Shown piece by piece: positions 7,950 through 11,639 of a stretch of 11,639 nucleotides of DNA. The notes under the pieces are model-generated. The model had not been told where the DNA came from, did no database searches, and saw only the letters and a list, made by a program, of their open reading frames with translations. The stretch covers positions 1-11,639 of the forward strand of contig MNYO01000114.1 in the NCBI GenBank assembly GCA_001873165.1. The letters run 5' to 3'. Positions within the stretch are counted from its first letter, which is position 1; each line of letters starts with the position of its first letter. A program made the position numbers and the translations under genes. The DNA comes from Candidatus Gracilibacteria bacterium CG2_30_37_12. Its GTDB lineage: Bacteria; Patescibacteriota; Gracilibacteria; BD1-5; UBA2023.

Positions 7950-10900
7950 TTACTGAACTAGAACATCTACAAAGACTCATGGAACATTTCATGCAGTTAC
8001 TGGGGTAATTCTTAAGGTATCTCCAATTGCAGCACTTCAATTAAAATTACAAGATGTAAGTGTACTGGATGCACATACATTTAATAGTTGTGGAGTTCAG
8101 AGATTGAGGTTATTATCTACTGTATAATACGCTGCTCCTGGTACCGCTATCCATGAGACAGTTGTAGTTGGGAGAGACATCACAACTCCTGTTGGTGCAG
8201 GGAGGTTTGGGGCTGCCGGCATTACAATAGTTGTAATAGCTCCTTGATTTCCGAGTTGATCCCATGCAGACACGCCAAGTGTATCTCCAACTACAGCTTT
8301 TCATACGATATCACAACTTGTCGCAGTACTACCTCCACAAAGGTCAACTGTTCCAGTAGTAATATTATTTACTGTATAACCAGCTACACCTACACCACCA
8401 GCTACAGCTGTCCATGAAACAACCGTTCCATTGATGACAACATTGGTCGGAGCTGCGAATGGTGCTGGTGAGACTACGAGATTCTGAGTTGTTACTGTTA
8501 CCGTTCCAGCGAGGTTTGTAGTGGTAAAAGTAAGAGTAACGGTTATATTCGCACCCGTATTATTCACTGGAGCGATGAGACTGATAGCTACTGCAGTTCC
8601 AAAATTAGTGAACCCACTTGGGAGACTGACCGTTGCCCCATTATTTGCGGTTACCGTTAATGATTGTATAGCTCCGCCACTAGCATTTGCAGGAGTAAAT
8701 GTTCCTGCGGTTGTTGAACCACTTGTCACTCCCGTTCCCCAGTTTGGAAGTGTCGGAATTGATACTGCTCCTGTATCGAGGGTTATATTCATAGTTTTTG
8801 CAAGAGAAACATTTCCTGCTGCATCTCTATTCCAAACATAGATAGTTTTGATTCCATCTCTTGCACCTATGATAGTATAGGTGGTTGGTTGTGCATTGAT
8901 AATGGTGGCAGCGAGTGGGGTTGTTGGTGTCTCTGTTACAAGCCATCCTGTTACCCCGATATTATCCGTTCCACTCGTCGCTAGAGCGATCGTTCGAGTA
9001 TTGGTCCATCCAAGTGTTGCTCCGATATTTCCTGTGACGGTGAGAGTATCGACGGTTGGGAGGGTAGTATCTACTGTAAAATTCACTGTTGAAGTAGAAG
9101 TGAGTCCATTTGCTGTCTTGACTGTAGTAACCACAAGGGCATGAGCTCCATTAGTAGAGATAGACGTTCCTTTTGTATATGGTACTCCATCGAGAGTGGC
9201 AGTAGAAGTCGTTCCTGCTGCATCCGTCCAAGTCGGAGTTACCGCTACAGCATTAGTACTACCATTCACCACTCCAGTAATAGTAGTTGCAACTGGAGCA
9301 ATCAAATCGGCTCCCACATTCACCGTCAATGTTCCGAGCGCTTTTATGAGACCACTTCCCATCTCGTAAGTGACACTCGCAGGACCTGTAAATCCAGGAG
9401 TCGGAGTAAAATTAATCATTCCACCCACCACTGTAAAAGTTCCACCAACGGGATTTGCGAGTAATCCAGTGAGTGTAATTCCGGTACCAGTATCATTTGC
9501 GAGAACATTAATGCCATTCAGTGCTGTATTAAATGTTGTAGCAGCTACATCTGGATTGGCTGTTGGAAGTACGATTTGATTTGCTAGTTTTATCGCTGCA
9601 ATAGTCTGTGTTCCTGCCACAAATGCTGCAGCTTGTGTAGGAGTAACATTATGTGCTCGATCTATCGTCGTACGAACATCAATAGATCATTTTGTAAGGG
9701 TGATATTATATATAGACAATCCTCCCGCATCATTCACTGATATGAGGAGATTCTTGGTTCCTCCTGTCGGAATTCCATCTGCTATCATCTGAGCATTTAA
9801 TCCTGGAAAGTTTACAATAGCCAGTTGTCCTCCAACAACTCCGAGGAATGTCATATATCGTGTGTCATTGATTCCAGCAATAGAAGCTACTGCAAATCCC
9901 CCATTATTCAGAAGGAGAGAATTAATAGTACCATATTTGTCAGTATTTTTAGTAATAGTATCTCCCACTGCAAGTGTGGTTTTATCGATATGAACTTGGT
10001 GTGTTTGTATTGTTTTTTCTTGTCCTATAACATTCATTGATTCTGATGCTCGTGCATATGCAATGAGATTTGCATCGAGATCTCCAATATCTTGACGTGC
10101 TGGACGTTTATATGATACTGGCTTTACTCCCTCTTCAAGAGGAATAGTAATACTCGCCTGTATTCTCTGATCTTTGAAACCATTCATCCCATCCGTTTGG
10201 GTTGCCGCAAGTGTCCAAGTAGCACCAGCGATAGGAGGGAAATCTGCCTGATATCCTCCTCCATACTGAGTACTTGTTCCTGTTGTCTTTACTTCTACAT
10301 ATGCTTTCCCATTCTCTCCATAATGCATATATTTTACTCCACCAATCGCTTGGAGATTATTTCCTATCCCATCATTATAATGAAGCTCCGAAGCACCACC
10401 AGTGAGGATTACTTCGCCACTTTTTCCTATGTCAAAAGTTCCAGCAACCGAAGCATTGACTTGTTTTGCTCCGACAAATTTATGAGCAAAAAGTGTTTGA
10501 TCAAACAGTACTGCTGTATCAGTAACTATGTAACTTTCTCCTATAGTTTTATCAGGTGATTGTGCATATTTCCCCTCGAGTTCCATTTTTTTTACGAGAC
10601 CTTCCTTTGGCGCATAGAGATACTTGGTACCTACTTGCGTCTGTGAGACCTTATAATCTGCTGTGAAACCAGTATTTGCTGCAGTAAATGTACGTGTTTG
10701 TTGGAGTCCTTCCGTCTGAACAAAGAGTTGATTTTCTGAATCTACTTTCATACCTGCTGCTATTCACAATCCTTTCTCTTTTGCTCCGGCTTTCCCAGAA
10801 AGTAATACGCTTGATGTATCATCGATCGCTGTCTCAAGTCCTACTTTCACGATAGTCCCATACTGTTTTGAAAACTCAATACCAGAAAGTGCTCAGAAAG

Positions 10901-11333
10901 CTGCATGCATCTGTTCTTGTACGAGTTGATTTGCGACATTTGCAGGATTAACATTGGTACTAGAAGTTCCTGCTAAATTTACATTCTGATTATTCGAAAT
11001 ATTTCCAGAAACTATATTATTTTTGTTATTAATCTCAGCAAGAGAAGATGGGATAACAGGTGCTTTTGATACTATAAAACCTCCATAACCAGCACCAAAT
11101 GAAGCATTGTTATTAATTTTTGCAAGTTCTGCGGGAGTGAGATTGATTTGGGAAGTAGCAATATCTCCCCCATCTACAGAAGCTCCTGGAGTAAGTCCTT
11201 CTGCTTGGGCAGCTCCCATCGCTAACATTCCAGCAATAGTACCAGCAATAAGGTTTCCTGTTCTACTTGTTCAAGTGCTGTTCTGATTTTTACCAGATGT
11301 ATTGAAGCTATGAGAGCTGTTTAATAGAGACAT
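7950..11333 (-). CDS. Large secreted adhesin-like protein with Ig-like and Fn3-like repeats (1127 aa, nine TGA)
   Basis: A signal peptide with a long polar n-region and hydrophobic core (NLIAGTIAGMLAMGAAQA) would be cut after AQA (residue 44). Residues about 195-400 are beta-rich with alternating polar and hydrophobic residues. Next comes a second beta-rich segment (to about 549), then a tandem-95/cadherin-like Ig domain (about 590-675; INVLANDTG, INFTPTPGFTG), three more Ig-like segments (about 676-955), and two Fn3-like repeats (about 959-1127), each holding a C-x7-C pair ending STxTSC. The protein is rich in Thr, Ala, Gly and Val. One frame runs from ATG (11331-11333) through TGA at 11271, 10893, 10764, 9687, 8301, 8097, 8037, 7989 and 7977 (lowest bases) to TAA (7950-7952). 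The standard code would give four or more pieces, the first without its true start. The layout of export signal, beta-rich base and Ig/Fn3 stalk suggests an adhesin. How it is anchored is unclear: no sortase motif or C-terminal membrane segment is visible. Confidence 0.85.
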
Positions 11334-11344
11334 AAATAACGAAA

Positions 11345-11404
11345 ATTATAGGTAAAATAAATCGTAAACAGATTAATATATAGTAATAAAAACAGAAATG
11401 TCAA
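11345..11404 (-). promoter_or_regulatory. Promoter region of the large surface protein
   Basis: A consensus -35 TTGACA (11399-11404) is followed after 18 nt by TATATT (11375-11380), 41 nt upstream of the ATG. A second, perfect TATAAT (11345-11350) lies 11 nt upstream of the ATG, without a good -35. Either two start sites are used, or one box is chance in AT-rich DNA. No Shine-Dalgarno is seen. Confidence 0.55.
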
Positions 11405-11439
11405 ATTAAAATATCTCAATTCCACCCATTTTTTCTCAC

Positions 11440-11639
11440 CTAACCAACCGTAAAAAGCCTTTGTTGTGCTGAGTCTAACGGATTTCTATTGATGTGTTTT
11501 CTTGGATCCTTTTTAGGTCGTTTATAGAGTTGTTCCAGACAGTGAGAGATGAAGGTAATAATGGAGTTACGATTCATCGTAAGTCCGAGTCTCCGTGTAA
11601 ATTTTTCAAACTTCTTGGTAAACTCTTTTCCGGCTCGAA
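11440..11639 (-). CDS. C-terminal end of an unidentified basic protein (partial)
   Basis: An open frame enters from beyond the right edge and ends at TAG (11440-11442), showing 65 residues. It is basic and probably helical, with segments FTKKFEKFTRRLGLTMNR, ITFISHCLEQLYKRPKKDP and LDSAQQRLFTVG. It contains no TGA. The other two minus-strand frames are interrupted within the same stretch. I do not recognise the family; the Lys/Arg content would suit a nucleic-acid-binding protein, but that is a guess. It lies upstream of the large surface protein on the same strand, with a promoter between them, so the two are probably separate units. I see no clear terminator. Confidence 0.5.
   Translation of the reverse strand, partial: RAGKEFTKKFEKFTRRLGLTMNRNSIITFISHCLEQLYKRPKKDPRKHINRNPLDSAQQRLFTVG

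Noticed and set aside
8521..9579. Open frames on the plus strand opposite the large surface protein
   Set aside because: These are antisense shadows of a Thr/Val/Ala-rich repeat protein; the minus frame has a signal peptide and ordered domains.
246..11333. TGA as tryptophan (code 4, Mycoplasma-like)
   Set aside because: TGG is used normally for Trp, and the GGA/TGA motif comparison at 8808-8819 versus 7983-7994 favours glycine.
1..11639. CRISPR array, tRNA or rRNA genes
   Set aside because: No regularly spaced repeats, cloverleaf-like segments or rRNA motifs were seen on either strand.

Overview
The window most likely comes from a Candidate Phyla Radiation bacterium of the Absconditabacteria (SR1) / Gracilibacteria (BD1-5) type, in which UGA encodes glycine (genetic code 25). 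This is read from the DNA: four of the six protein genes contain in-frame TGA codons (5, 4, 8 and 9), and a fifth, the acyl carrier protein, has one TGA just before its TAA. Only TAA or TAG can close these frames. Domain motifs continue across each TGA. Inside one gene, two copies of the same motif differ only as GCA-GGA-AAT-GTT versus GCA-TGA-AAT-GTT, which points to Gly rather than Trp. Under the standard code these genes would be cut into a dozen false fragments.

Layout, left to right. Positions 1-245 hold no gene, only a long imperfect hairpin. Positions 246-674 (minus) encode a 142-residue, membrane-anchored or secreted cysteine-rich protein with five TGA codons. Positions 675-1018 are non-coding and rich in stem-loops. 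A perfect 36-bp palindrome (1019-1054) terminates gyrA (1059-3683, minus), a complete, canonical DNA gyrase subunit A with no TGA at all. A divergent plus-strand gene at about 3891-4145 encodes an acyl carrier protein whose reading frame lacks a usable start codon. It converges, through a shared bidirectional terminator (4197-4219), on a minus-strand FemAB/GNAT-like transferase (4244-5329).

The right half is devoted to the cell surface. Divergent from the FemAB-like gene is a 768-residue protein (5452-7758, plus) that joins a type IV prepilin leader, a FecR domain and a C-terminal LamG-like jelly-roll. Converging on it is a 1127-residue secreted protein (7950-11333, minus) with a signal peptide, a beta-rich N-terminal half, several Ig-like domains and two C-terminal Fn3-like repeats, an arrangement reminiscent of an adhesin. 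The right edge carries the C-terminal end of an unidentified basic protein (minus).

The genes mostly look like separate transcription units rather than an operon. What ties them together is the envelope: a pilin-like protein, an adhesin-like protein, a small Cys-rich exported protein and a FemAB-type transferase, which in better-known bacteria modifies peptidoglycan peptides. Such a load of surface proteins fits an attached, host-dependent lifestyle. That last step is inference.
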